Source: Serratia rubidaea (GTDB lineage: Bacteria > Pseudomonadota > Gammaproteobacteria > Enterobacterales > Enterobacteriaceae). Taken from it: a stretch of 64,000 bases of DNA. A program made the translations under genes and the position numbers. The stretch spans positions 4,154,001 through 4,218,000 of the forward strand of contig LR590463.1 in the NCBI GenBank assembly GCA_901472405.1, in the 5' to 3' direction. This document shows, piece by piece, positions 1 to 8,201 of this stretch. Within the stretch, counting starts at the first letter, position 1. Every line of letters begins with the position of its first letter. The notes beneath the pieces were generated by a model. That model did no database searches. It was not told the origin of the DNA and was given only the letters and a program-made list of their open reading frames with translations.

Positions 1-2
1 AC

Positions 3-791
3 ACCGTGGCGACGCGCACGCCGACGGGCTGGCGGCTCAACGGCCATAAGCTTTATACCACCGGCATTGAGGGGCTGAGCTGGCTGGCGGTCTGGGCGCG
101 CAGCGATGACGCTACCCCGTTGGTCGGCACCTGGCTGGTGCCGCGCAGCAGCGCGGGCATCACCCTTACCCCCAGCTGGAACCACCTGGGAATGCGCGCC
201 ACCGGCAGCCATGAAGTGGTGCTGCAAAACGTTGAGGTGCCGCTCAGCCATGCGGTGAGCGTTTACCCGGCCGGTCAGCCGCCGGCGCCCAATACGGCGC
301 GGATCCAGACCGCCGCCAACGCCCATACGGCCCTGCTGGCGGCCATTTATGACGGCATTGCCCAGACGGCGCGTCGCTGGCTGCTCGGCTGGTTGCAGCA
401 GCGCGTGCCGGCCAGCCTCGGCGTCCCTTTGGCCACGCTGCCCCGCGTGCAGGAAAACGTCGGGCAGATCGATGAAATGCTGTTGGTCAACCAAAGCCTG
501 CTGCGTCAGGCGGCCGCGCAGGCCTTCACCACCGAACAGGCCAATCTGGCGAAAATCACCATCACCGAAAACGCCGTCAATGCGGTGGGCAAAGCGCTGG
601 CGCTGACCGGTAACCACGGCCTGACGCGCCACAACCCGCTGGAGCGTCACTACCGCAACGTGCTGTGCGGCCGGGTACATACTCCGCAGAACGACAGCGC
701 ATGGGTTAACGCCGGCAAAGCGGCCTTGACCGGCGTCGCGCAGGGCACTGACTTTACACCGAAGGATAAGGATCACTATGTGGCGTCTTAA
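3..791 (+). CDS. acyl-CoA dehydrogenase-like flavoenzyme (5' truncated by window edge)
   Basis: The reading frame is open from the first bases of the window to a TAA at 791, so the 5' part is missing. The visible 260 or so residues match the middle beta-domain and C-terminal four-helix domain of acyl-CoA dehydrogenase-fold flavoproteins (GHKLYTTGIEG; LGMRATGSHEV; NHGLTRHNPLERHYRN near the end). With an ABC importer directly behind it, the SfnB/DszC-type flavin monooxygenases of organosulfur desulfurization are the best family guess. It overlaps the next gene by 14 bases, which implies translational coupling. The substrate cannot be read from sequence. The family is firm and the sulfur role is inferred. 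Confidence 0.8.
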   Translation, partial: TVATRTPTGWRLNGHKLYTTGIEGLSWLAVWARSDDATPLVGTWLVPRSSAGITLTPSWNHLGMRATGSHEVVLQNVEVPLSHAVSVYPAGQPPAPNTARIQTAANAHTALLAAIYDGIAQTARRWLLGWLQQRVPASLGVPLATLPRVQENVGQIDEMLLVNQSLLRQAAAQAFTTEQANLAKITITENAVNAVGKALALTGNHGLTRHNPLERHYRNVLCGRVHTPQNDSAWVNAGKAALTGVAQGTDFTPKDKDHYVAS

Positions 792-1752
792 ACACACTCT
801 GGGTGCTGTACTGCTGCTCGCACTGACCGGCCAGGCGCTGGCCGCCGAGACGCGGGTTACCTTGCGTATCGCCGATCAAAAAGGCGGTATGCGTTCACAA
901 CTGGAGGCGGCCAACGCGCTCAGCAACCTCCCTTACGCGATCAAATGGGCCGAATTCCCTGCCGCCGCCCCGCTTGCCGAAGCGCTCAACGCCGGCGCGG
1001 TTGATGCCGGCATCATTGGCGATGCGCCGTTGCTGTTTGCCCTTGCGCAAGGCGCACCGGTGAAAGCCGTTGCGGTCGATAAAAGCAATCCGGCGGGCAC
1101 GGCGGTTCTGGTCGGGGAGAACTCGCCGCTAAAAAGCGGCCGGGATCTGAAAGGCAAACGCATCGCCACCGGTAAAGGCTCCATCGGCCACTTTGTCGCG
1201 CTGAAGGCGCTGCAGCAGGCCGGCCTGACCACCGCGGACGTCCAACTGGTCTTTTTAGGCCCCGTGGATGCCAAGATCGCCCTGCTCAGCGGCTCGGTCG
1301 ACGCCTGGGCCACCTGGGAACCCTACACGACCCAGTTGGTGAAAACCGGGCAAGGGCATGTGCTGGTCAGCGGCGCCGGCCTGCTGCCGGGCAACACCTT
1401 CCTGGCGGCCACCGATGCCGCACTCGGCGACAGCGCCAAACGCCAGGCTCTGCAGGATTACCTCAATCGTCTGGCCAAGGCGGAGCGCTGGGCCTACGCC
1501 AATCTCGACAGCTACGGCGAAACGCTGGGGAAAATCATCAGGTTCCCGCCCGATATTGCGCGCGAACAGTTCGCCAGCCGCCGGCTACGCTGGCAACGGA
1601 TTGATGAACAAACCGTTCACCAACAGCAAGCCACCGCCGACTTTTATCTGGCTAACGGGCTGATTCGGCAGCCGCTTGACGTTACCCGCACCTTTGACCG
1701 GGGGTTCAGCATACCGCCGTTGACGCAACAACCGCAGGGAGACCAGCCATGA
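778..1752 (+). CDS. ABC transporter periplasmic binding protein, aliphatic sulfonate/taurine type
   Basis: This is a 324-residue exported binding protein with a Sec signal peptide (about residues 1-22, ending ALAAE). The mature part follows the SsuA/TauA/NMT1 pattern: early RIADQKGG, then GAVDAGIIGDAPLLFA, a LKGKRIATGKGSIGHF lobe and GSVDAWATWEP. It should capture a small organosulfur or similar ligand in the periplasm for the permease/ATPase encoded downstream. The start ATG lies inside the end of the flavoenzyme gene behind a purine-rich AAGGATAAGGA site. Its stop overlaps the next start as ATGA. Confidence 0.85.
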   Translation: MWRLKHTLGAVLLLALTGQALAAETRVTLRIADQKGGMRSQLEAANALSNLPYAIKWAEFPAAAPLAEALNAGAVDAGIIGDAPLLFALAQGAPVKAVAVDKSNPAGTAVLVGENSPLKSGRDLKGKRIATGKGSIGHFVALKALQQAGLTTADVQLVFLGPVDAKIALLSGSVDAWATWEPYTTQLVKTGQGHVLVSGAGLLPGNTFLAATDAALGDSAKRQALQDYLNRLAKAERWAYANLDSYGETLGKIIRFPPDIAREQFASRRLRWQRIDEQTVHQQQATADFYLANGLIRQPLDVTRTFDRGFSIPPLTQQPQGDQP

Positions 1753-2798
1753 AACACACTGCCCGGTATTCACGCCGTCGCTTCCTCAGTCTGAGCAGCG
1801 GCCTGCTGGCGGCGCCGTTGTTAGCCGGCATCTCGCCCAGACTATTCGCCCACGATATGTCGGCCATGCCGCAGGCGGAGGGCCATGCGCTGCGCCTGCC
1901 CGCGCCGTATAAGCTGAAGCTGGCCATTAACCAGAGCGCGGTGTGCATCGCGCCCGTCACGGTGGCGGAGCAGCAACACTTTTTCAGCAAATATAATTTG
2001 GACGTTGAGTTCGTCAATTTCGGCAGCTCGACCGACCTGCTCCTGGAAGCGATCGCCACCGGCAAGGCCGATGCGGGCATCGGTATGGCCCTGCGCTGGC
2101 TGAAGGCGCTGGAACAGGGTTTTGATGTGAAACTCACCGCCGGCACCCACGGCGGCTGCCTGAATTTACTGACCAGCAAAGACAGCCCGTTTACCCGTCT
2201 GGACACGCTGAAGGGCCAAACGATCGGCGTGACCGACATGGCCGGCCCCGACAAGAACTTCTTTGCCATCCTGCTCAAACGCCACGGCGTCGATCCCATC
2301 GCCGACGTGCAGTGGAAAGTCTACCCGGCGGATTTACTGAGCGTTGCGCTGGATAAACAGGAGATCGCCGCCATCAGCGGCAGCGAGCCATTCAGCTACC
2401 GCTTGCTGGACAGCGGTAAGTACCGGCTGCTGGCCAGCAATATGAGCGGCGAATACGCCAACCTCAGCTGCTGCGTGGTCGGCGTCAGCGGATCCCTGGC
2501 GCGCGATCGCCAGCCCGTGGCGGCGGCGTTGACGCAGGCGCTGCTGGATGCCCACAGCTACGCGGCAGAACACCCCGAAAGCGTGGCCGATGCGTTTATG
2601 GCCCACGCGCTGAACACCAATGTCAAAGAAGTGGCCGGCATTCTCCACGGCCAGGCGCACGGTCATCACGCGGTCGGGCCGGCCTTTGTCAACGAACTGA
2701 CGCAATACGTCAGCGATTTACAGCGGGTGCAGGTGATTAAGCCCAGTACCGATCCCCACCAGTTTGCCGAGAGTATTTATGCCAACGTATTTGCTTGA
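1749..2798 (+). CDS. second ABC binding protein, Tat-exported, SsuA/THI5-like
   Basis: This 349-residue protein has a twin-arginine leader (YSRRRFLSLSSG, residues 8-19) and then an NMT1/THI5-like fold: LAINQSAVCIAPVTVAEQQ, GKADAGIGMALRWLKALEQG, LKGQTIGVTDMAGPDKNFF. A His-rich stretch (HGQAHGHHAVG) near the C-terminus and a Cys pair (SCCVV) could bind a metal or cofactor, which might explain export as a folded protein by Tat. It overlaps the upstream binding protein by four bases and the permease by 20. Two unrelated binding proteins on one permease/ATPase pair is unusual. The ligand is unknown. Confidence 0.85.
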   Translation: MKHTARYSRRRFLSLSSGLLAAPLLAGISPRLFAHDMSAMPQAEGHALRLPAPYKLKLAINQSAVCIAPVTVAEQQHFFSKYNLDVEFVNFGSSTDLLLEAIATGKADAGIGMALRWLKALEQGFDVKLTAGTHGGCLNLLTSKDSPFTRLDTLKGQTIGVTDMAGPDKNFFAILLKRHGVDPIADVQWKVYPADLLSVALDKQEIAAISGSEPFSYRLLDSGKYRLLASNMSGEYANLSCCVVGVSGSLARDRQPVAAALTQALLDAHSYAAEHPESVADAFMAHALNTNVKEVAGILHGQAHGHHAVGPAFVNELTQYVSDLQRVQVIKPSTDPHQFAESIYANVFA

Positions 2799-3777
2799 CC
2801 GGGCCGAGAAACGCGAAAAAAGCGCCGCGCGGCCGCTCTGGCTCACCGGCCTGCTGGCGGCGGCATGCTGGCTGGCCGCCGGGTTTATCACCACCTTCTG
2901 GCCTGACCACGGCCGCTCGTGGCCGTACAGCCAGGCCTGGAGCGGGCTGCAGTTGGCGCTGGGCGTCACGCTGCTGGTTCTGGCGCTCAGCTACCGGCGC
3001 TGGCATCGGCGCGGGCGCGGCCTGCTGCGCGCCGGGCAATGGCTGATCGCTCTGCCGCTGTTGTTCAGCCTGTGGGAGCTGCTCACGGCGAAAACCGGCG
3101 CGCTGCCGCTGCCGTTTTTCGCCCCGCCGCAGGCATTGATTGAGGTGTACCTCACCGACTGGCCGCGGCTGCTCAACAGCCTGTACCACTCGCTGTCGTT
3201 ATTACTGCTGGGGGTGATGATTGGCACCCTGGCCGGCTTTATCAGCGGCATGGCTATCGGCTGGTCGCAGCGCATCGGCTACTGGGTGCATCCGATCCTG
3301 CGCCTGCTGGGGCCGGTGCCTTCGACCGCCCTGCTGCCGCTGTGCCTGTTTATCTTCCCCAGCAGCTTTGGCGCCAGCGTGTTTTTAATCGCACTGGCAA
3401 CCTGGTTTCCGGTAACCGTTCTCACCTGGTCCGGCGTCGCCAATATCGATAAGGCCTATTACGACGTGGCGCGCACCCTGGGCGCCAGCCAACGCTTTTT
3501 GATTTTCCACGTGGCGATTCCCGCCGCCCTGCCTAACGTTTTTGTCGGGGTGTTTATGGGGCTGGGAGCCTCGTTCTCGGTGCTGATCGTCGCGGAAATG
3601 GTCGGGGTCAAGGCCGGTATCGGCTTTTACTTACAGTGGGCGCAGGGCTGGGCCGCCTACCCGAATATGTATGCCGCGCTGATCGTGATGGCCTTTCTGT
3701 GTTCGGGGCTGATTAGCCTGCTGTTTTTCGTACGCAACCGTCTGCTCAGCTGGCAACAAGGAGTGATGAAATGGTAG
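2779..3777 (+). CDS. ABC transporter permease, SsuC/TauC family
   Basis: This is a 332-residue inner-membrane permease. Two N-terminal hydrophobic segments (about residues 20-40 and 55-70) precede the usual BPD_transp_1 core. The EAA coupling loop is visible as ARTLGASQRFLIFHVAIPAA, followed by GLGASFSVLIVAEMVG. It should form the channel used by the two binding proteins upstream and the ATPase downstream. I chose the ATG at 2779 (protein MPTYLLDRAEK) over a TTG 15 bases earlier. It overlaps the upstream gene by 20 bases and the ATPase by 7, so the operon is one translationally coupled unit. It is longer than typical SsuC because of the extra N-terminal membrane segments. Confidence 0.85.
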   Translation: MPTYLLDRAEKREKSAARPLWLTGLLAAACWLAAGFITTFWPDHGRSWPYSQAWSGLQLALGVTLLVLALSYRRWHRRGRGLLRAGQWLIALPLLFSLWELLTAKTGALPLPFFAPPQALIEVYLTDWPRLLNSLYHSLSLLLLGVMIGTLAGFISGMAIGWSQRIGYWVHPILRLLGPVPSTALLPLCLFIFPSSFGASVFLIALATWFPVTVLTWSGVANIDKAYYDVARTLGASQRFLIFHVAIPAALPNVFVGVFMGLGASFSVLIVAEMVGVKAGIGFYLQWAQGWAAYPNMYAALIVMAFLCSGLISLLFFVRNRLLSWQQGVMKW

Positions 3778-4559
3778 CTCAGGCCGCCCAGGCGCAGATA
3801 ACCAGCGCGGGCATCACGATAGACGTGCAGAACGTCAGCCACAACTTCGCCCTGGATAACCGGGACATCGCCGTGCTGGACAACATCAGCCTTAGCATTG
3901 CCGCCGGCGAGAGCGTCTCTTTGCTGGGGCCATCCGGCTGCGGGAAATCCACCCTCCTGCGCCTGCTGGCCGGGCTGGAGGCGCGGCAAAGCGGCCGCCT
4001 GCTGGCCGACGCTCAACCTATTGACGCCCCCAGCCCCGAGCGAATTCTGGTTTTTCAGGATCCCACGCTTTACCCATGGCGGACGGTACGGCAGAACGTG
4101 CTGCTCGGGCCGCAGGCGCAAAGGCTCGGCGGTCAGGAGCACAAGGCCGACAGGCTGATTAGCCGTATCGGCCTGGGTGAGTTCGCCCATGCCTATCCCC
4201 GGCAGCTGTCCGGCGGCATGGCGCAGCGCGCCGCGCTGGCACGCGCCCTGCTCAACGAACCGCGCCTGCTGTTGCTGGATGAACCCCTGGGAAAACTGGA
4301 CTCGCTGACCCGTATCGGTATGCAGCGCGAACTGATTAACCTTTGGCAAAGCCGGGGCTATACCAGCCTGCTGGTGACGCACGATGTTGAAGAGGCGCTG
4401 CTGCTGAGCGATCGGGTGATCGTCCTGTCGCCGCGTCCGAGCCGGATCCTGGCGCAGTTTACGGTGCCGCTGGCTTATCCGCGCCACCGTGACGATCCGC
4501 TACTGATCCAGCACCGGCAAGACATCCTGAAAATACTGGGCCAGGGAATCGACTGGTGA
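3771..4559 (+). CDS. ABC transporter ATP-binding protein, SsuB/TauB family
   Basis: This 262-residue nucleotide-binding subunit has Walker A GPSGCGKST (residues 53-61), a Q-loop (VFQDPTLYPWRTV), the ABC signature LSGGMAQRAALARAL, Walker B RLLLLDEPLG, a D-loop KLD and an H-loop LVTHDVEEAL. It energises the neighbouring permease. Its ATG overlaps the permease stop by 7 bases and has a Shine-Dalgarno AAGGAG just upstream. The order binding protein, permease, ATPase matches ssu/tau-like importers. Nothing in the sequence discriminates sulfonate from other substrates. Confidence 0.9.
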   Translation: MVAQAAQAQITSAGITIDVQNVSHNFALDNRDIAVLDNISLSIAAGESVSLLGPSGCGKSTLLRLLAGLEARQSGRLLADAQPIDAPSPERILVFQDPTLYPWRTVRQNVLLGPQAQRLGGQEHKADRLISRIGLGEFAHAYPRQLSGGMAQRAALARALLNEPRLLLLDEPLGKLDSLTRIGMQRELINLWQSRGYTSLLVTHDVEEALLLSDRVIVLSPRPSRILAQFTVPLAYPRHRDDPLLIQHRQDILKILGQGIDW

Positions 4560-4606
4560 TCGCGGCCAACGCTTATCAACCTACCGTTAATTAATGGGAG
4601 CTATGT

Positions 4607-5404
4607 ATGTCTTTGGTGTCTACTCCAACCGCCAGAAATGATGAAGTCACACAGGGCATCAGCCAGGAAGAGTGGCAGATACGCCTTAAACTGGCCGCCG
4701 CTTACCAGCTGGCGGCGCTGTATAACTGGACCGATCATATTTACACGCATTTCTCGGCGCGCGTGCCGGGTGCGCAAGAACATTTCCTGATCAACGCCTA
4801 CGGACTGCTATTCAGTGAAATCACCGCCTCCAACCTGGTGAAAATCGATCTGGACGGCAACATTATTTCCGATCCCTCCGGGCTGGGCATCAATCAGGCG
4901 GGTTTTGTCATCCACAGCGCCATACACCGCGCGCGTCCCGATCTGCAGGCCGTGCTGCACACCCACACCAAAGACGGCGCCGCGGTATCGGCGCAGAAGG
5001 ACGGGCTGCTGCCGCTCTCACAGCATGCGCTGGCCTATTATTCGCGTATTACCTATCACGAATACGAAGGCGTCGCGCTCGATCTGGATGAACAGCAGCG
5101 GTTGGTCAACGATCTGGGCCACAGCAACGTGATGATTTTACGCAACCACGGTCTGTTAGCCGGCGGCGTCACTATTGAGCACGCGTTCCGCGAGCTGCAC
5201 GGCCTGGAGCGCGCCTGCAACATTCAGGTGGCGGCGCTCGCCGGCGGGCGGGACAACGTGCGCTACGCACCTCCCGCCGCGGTCGAAAAGGTCAAGGAGC
5301 AGTCGGCCCGTTTTCGCAGCGGCAGCGACGAAATAACGCAAAAACACTGGGCAGCGGCAATCCGCCAGCTGGAAGCCGGCGGCCTGACCCGCTATCGCCA
5401 ATAA
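4607..5404 (+). CDS. class II aldolase/adducin family protein
   Basis: This 265-residue protein has the class II aldolase/adducin fold. The metal-binding histidine pair is visible in VLHTHTKDG, and the later conserved motif in MILRNHGLLAGG. Family members are zinc-dependent aldolases, epimerases or decarboxylases acting on small hydroxy-acids or sugars. It starts 47 bases after the ATPase with GGGAG at 4596-4600, so it is probably the last gene of the importer operon. It may process the imported carbon or sulfur compound. The out-of-frame ATG at 4603 was not used. Confidence 0.85.
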   Translation: MSLVSTPTARNDEVTQGISQEEWQIRLKLAAAYQLAALYNWTDHIYTHFSARVPGAQEHFLINAYGLLFSEITASNLVKIDLDGNIISDPSGLGINQAGFVIHSAIHRARPDLQAVLHTHTKDGAAVSAQKDGLLPLSQHALAYYSRITYHEYEGVALDLDEQQRLVNDLGHSNVMILRNHGLLAGGVTIEHAFRELHGLERACNIQVAALAGGRDNVRYAPPAAVEKVKEQSARFRSGSDEITQKHWAAAIRQLEAGGLTRYRQ

Positions 5405-5405
5405 T

Positions 5406-5436
5406 CCGGCGGCATGGAGCGCACGAGGGCCGCCGG
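5406..5436 (+). terminator. hairpin after the importer operon
   Basis: Perfect 8-bp arms CCGGCGGC and GCCGCCGG with a 15-nt loop lie just after the aldolase stop. There is no T-run, so it is a weak terminator or RNA 3'-end stabiliser. The remaining 330 bases to the next gene show nothing else that I can support beyond an AT-rich promoter-like stretch around 5540-5610. Confidence 0.4.
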
Positions 5437-5770
5437 CAGTGCATACCCGGCGGCCCCTCCCCCGTCCTTGAGAATACGCACGCCATTACCACGCCCAGCG
5501 TCCACCGCGCTGCAACGCGTTTCAGGCCAGCATGCCGCAATAAATACCACTAATAGCAATAGATAATTGCTGCGTACGGAATAATCTTTGCGCCATCTCG
5601 CATTATCATGCCCGTGTTAACGCATACGTCCGCTCGTCAAGAGCCCCCTTGTTCGGTATTCCGATGGCGAACCTGTTACGGCAAAAGGCCGGCTCTGGTT
5701 GCTGCCGCATGCGTTTCCTTTTCATCACGGCTTTTAATACAACAAAATGGGCAATCTGGAGGATAACCTA

Positions 5771-6754
5771 ATGATCAAAACCGAAGCCTGGCTGTGGAAA
5801 AATCACGCCTCTCCCCTTCTGCTTGAGCGCCAGGAAAAAGAGCTGCCGGAACCCGGGGACAACCAGGTGCTGATTGAAAACCGGGCCATTGGCCTTAATC
5901 CCGTGGACTGGAAACTCATGGCCGGCTTATCCGCTGCCTGGCGGCCCGATCAGGTTCCCGGCGTAGACGGTATGGGGGTCATCAGCGCCGTTGGCCGCAA
6001 CGTCACCCATCTGCGTCCGGGCAGCCGGGTGATGTACCACACCGATCTGCGTTTTGACGGCAGTTTTGCCCGCCATACCCTGGTCAGCGCCGATGCCCCG
6101 ATCGCCGTCCCTGATCTTATCAGCGATGCCAGCGCGGCGGCATTGCCGTGCCCGGGACTGACGGCCTGGCAGGCGGCGCACAAGGTTCCTAATCTCGCCG
6201 GTGAGCACGTTCTGGTCAGCGGCGCCGGCGGTGCTGCCGGCGGGCTGCTGACCCAGTTGCTGATTCAGGCGGGCGCCCATGTCTACGTCACGGCCAGCGC
6301 CATTCACCACGATCGGCTGCGCGCCCGCGGCGTGATTCATGCATTTGATTACCGCAACGCGTCGTGGCAACAGGCGCTGAAAGAGGTACTGGGCGGCAAG
6401 CCGCTCTACGCCGCTTTCGACACCGTGAATCAGCAAAGCGCCCTGTCTCTGGCCGGTTTGCTCGGCTATTACGGGCATCTGGTATGTATTCAGGATCGGA
6501 TCGAAACGTCCCCGCTGCCGGCGTTTACCACCAGCATCTCACTGCATGAAGTCGCTCTGGCGGCGATTCACCCCTACGGTACCCCGGCCCAATGGGGCAA
6601 GCTGCGTCAAGGCGGGGAGATGATGCTCCAACAGATGGGACGCGGCGAACTGACCCTGCCTCCCATCCAGCACATTGCGTTTAATGATATTCCGCGTAGC
6701 CTCGAGGCGCTGAAACAGAATAATGACGGCATAAAATATGTCGCCATCCTGTAA
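5771..6754 (+). CDS. NADPH:quinone oxidoreductase-like MDR enzyme
   Basis: This is a 327-residue zinc-independent medium-chain dehydrogenase/reductase. The N-terminal GroES-like domain carries GLNPVDWKLMAG and VPGVDGMGVISAVG. The Rossmann domain carries HVLVSGAGGAAGGLLTQL, an AxxGxxG NADPH motif. No structural-zinc cysteine cluster is present, which puts it with quinone or enone reductases rather than alcohol dehydrogenases. The ATG at 5771 is preferred because CTGGAGGATAACCTA lies directly upstream. An in-frame ATG at 5747 would add eight poorly conserved residues. It stands alone, converging on the beta-lactamase gene. Confidence 0.8.
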   Translation: MIKTEAWLWKNHASPLLLERQEKELPEPGDNQVLIENRAIGLNPVDWKLMAGLSAAWRPDQVPGVDGMGVISAVGRNVTHLRPGSRVMYHTDLRFDGSFARHTLVSADAPIAVPDLISDASAAALPCPGLTAWQAAHKVPNLAGEHVLVSGAGGAAGGLLTQLLIQAGAHVYVTASAIHHDRLRARGVIHAFDYRNASWQQALKEVLGGKPLYAAFDTVNQQSALSLAGLLGYYGHLVCIQDRIETSPLPAFTTSISLHEVALAAIHPYGTPAQWGKLRQGGEMMLQQMGRGELTLPPIQHIAFNDIPRSLEALKQNNDGIKYVAIL

Positions 6755-6839
6755 CTCGCGCTAAAAGAAATGACCGCCGGGCGTCATTGAAGGTAATGTT
6801 ACCGCCTCGGCAACGGCGAACTTCCGCCGCACGGTGATT

Positions 6840-6933
6840 GGCCGGTGACCAGACAGTCAGCCGACGCGCACGGCATCAGTATGTATAAAGCCGGCCACCT
6901 GCTCCTAGATATGCAGCAAAAAGGTCACCGGCC
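6840..6933. repeat. long-range inverted repeat between convergent genes
   Basis: GGCCGGTGACC at 6840-6850 and its exact reverse complement GGTCACCGGCC at 6923-6933 are separated by 72 bases. They sit in the gap between the MDR gene and the beta-lactamase stop. The arms could form an 11-bp stem in either transcript. No T-run follows on either side. Confidence 0.45.
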
Positions 6934-6954
6934 CGGGGTAATAAAAGGCCGTAT

Positions 6955-7821
6955 TTACCAGTGATTTATCAGCGCAGCGCCGATATCGGCGATCTGCTTA
7001 TTGCGCTCGTCCATCGTTGCCTTGGTTCCCGTCAGGTAAATCACGACGATACGCGACGGTTTACCATCAGGCCCCAGCGCCGCCACGATGCCACGCGAAC
7101 CACGCTCACCCGCACCGGTTTTGTCAGCAATAAACCACCCTGCCGGCAACACCGAACGCAAAAGCGGTCCGGCGACGTTATCCATTTCCATCCAGCGCAT
7201 TAATTGCCGACGTGACTCAGCGCTCAGGGCATCGCCCGTTAACAAATTATGCAGCGTCCGCGCCATGGACTCAGGCGTGGTGGTATCACGCTCGTCACCC
7301 GGCAACGCTTCATTCAGCGCCGTTTCCCAACGGTCGAGACGGCTCACCGAGTCACCCGTTTTCCGCAAAAATGCGGTCAGCCCCGACGGCCCGCCGAGCG
7401 TAGAGATCAACAGGTTTGCCGCCGTGTTATCGCTCATGGTGATCGCGGCATGGCATAATTCCCCCACGTTCATCCCCTCTGCGAGATGTTTCTCCGTTAC
7501 CGGCGAGTACTCAACCAGGTCGTTCTGACGGTAGCGGATACGGCGATCAAGCTGTTCCTGCCCGGCATCAACCCGCGCTAACACCGCGCCGCACAGAATA
7601 ACTTTAAAGGTGCTCATCATGGGGAAGCGTTCATCAGAGCGATAGCTATCCATCATTTTTCCGCTGACGAGATCCAACTCGGCATAGCCGACTCGGCCGT
7701 GGAGCCGGCTTTCAGCATCTTTAATGGTATCCAGCGTCGCCGGGTGGGCAAAAACCGGCAGTGAAAATGCGGCAAGCACGGGGATAAGGCAAAGACGAAA
7801 ATGTTTCATCTGGATATTCAT
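6955..7821 (-). CDS. class A beta-lactamase, TEM-like
   Basis: This 288-residue periplasmic serine beta-lactamase has a signal peptide ending PVFA at residue 25. All catalytic motifs are present: S70-T-F-K73, S130-D-N132, E166 with N170, and K234-T-G236. Own numbering coincides with Ambler numbering up to 238. By eye the sequence tracks TEM more closely than SHV, especially in the signal peptide and in the C-terminal third ([39 protein letters not shown]). Residue 182 is Thr, the residue known in TEM variants as a stabilising substitution of Met182. The flanking genes are ordinary and no insertion sequence is visible, so it looks chromosomal. The start could also be the ATG four codons in. 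Confidence 0.93.
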   Translation of the reverse strand: MNIQMKHFRLCLIPVLAAFSLPVFAHPATLDTIKDAESRLHGRVGYAELDLVSGKMMDSYRSDERFPMMSTFKVILCGAVLARVDAGQEQLDRRIRYRQNDLVEYSPVTEKHLAEGMNVGELCHAAITMSDNTAANLLISTLGGPSGLTAFLRKTGDSVSRLDRWETALNEALPGDERDTTTPESMARTLHNLLTGDALSAESRRQLMRWMEMDNVAGPLLRSVLPAGWFIADKTGAGERGSRGIVAALGPDGKPSRIVVIYLTGTKATMDERNKQIADIGAALINHW

Positions 7822-7930
7822 TCCTTGATTTACTGGGTGACGTTATTAGGGAGATCAAACCCGCAGCGGCGTTTTTTCAGGCCTGACTGAGCATGAAAAT
7901 AGCACCAGCCGGCAACTATGTCCCGCACGT

Positions 7931-7955
7931 TACCGCCGATTTTTCATCGGCGGTA
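7931..7955. repeat. perfect inverted repeat in the bla / symporter intergenic region
   Basis: TACCGCCGAT at 7931-7940 and ATCGGCGGTA at 7946-7955 flank a 5-nt loop. The repeat lies 110 bases upstream of the beta-lactamase start. It lacks a T-run, so it is an operator or leader hairpin rather than an obvious terminator. Confidence 0.5.
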
Positions 7956-8083
7956 CTCCGCCTCTCCCGCCTATGAACTCCGTCACAAAATAGCAACCTA
8001 ACAATTACCTTGCTAAACAATAAACATCGACGCGGATAGTTTTAACTCTTTGTTAACATGGCTCATTTCCTTCCCCCGCTGCC

Positions 8084-8108
8084 GATTGATGTGTCCGGCA
8101 CATCAATC
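8084..8108. promoter_or_regulatory. inverted-repeat operator candidate upstream of the symporter
   Basis: GATTGATGTG and CACATCAATC form perfect 10-bp arms around TCCGG. They lie about 95 bases upstream of the symporter ATG and immediately before a -10-like TATAAAT. The position and symmetry suit an operator, perhaps for the LysR regulator encoded downstream. This is inference only. Confidence 0.45.
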
Positions 8109-8201
8109 CATGTATAAATTGCACTTATTTAGTTACCGCCCTTCCGGCAGTCTCCAGAGCCAGGCGCAGCTAAAAGCGTCACTCACAGACTGGAGACAAC
8201 C

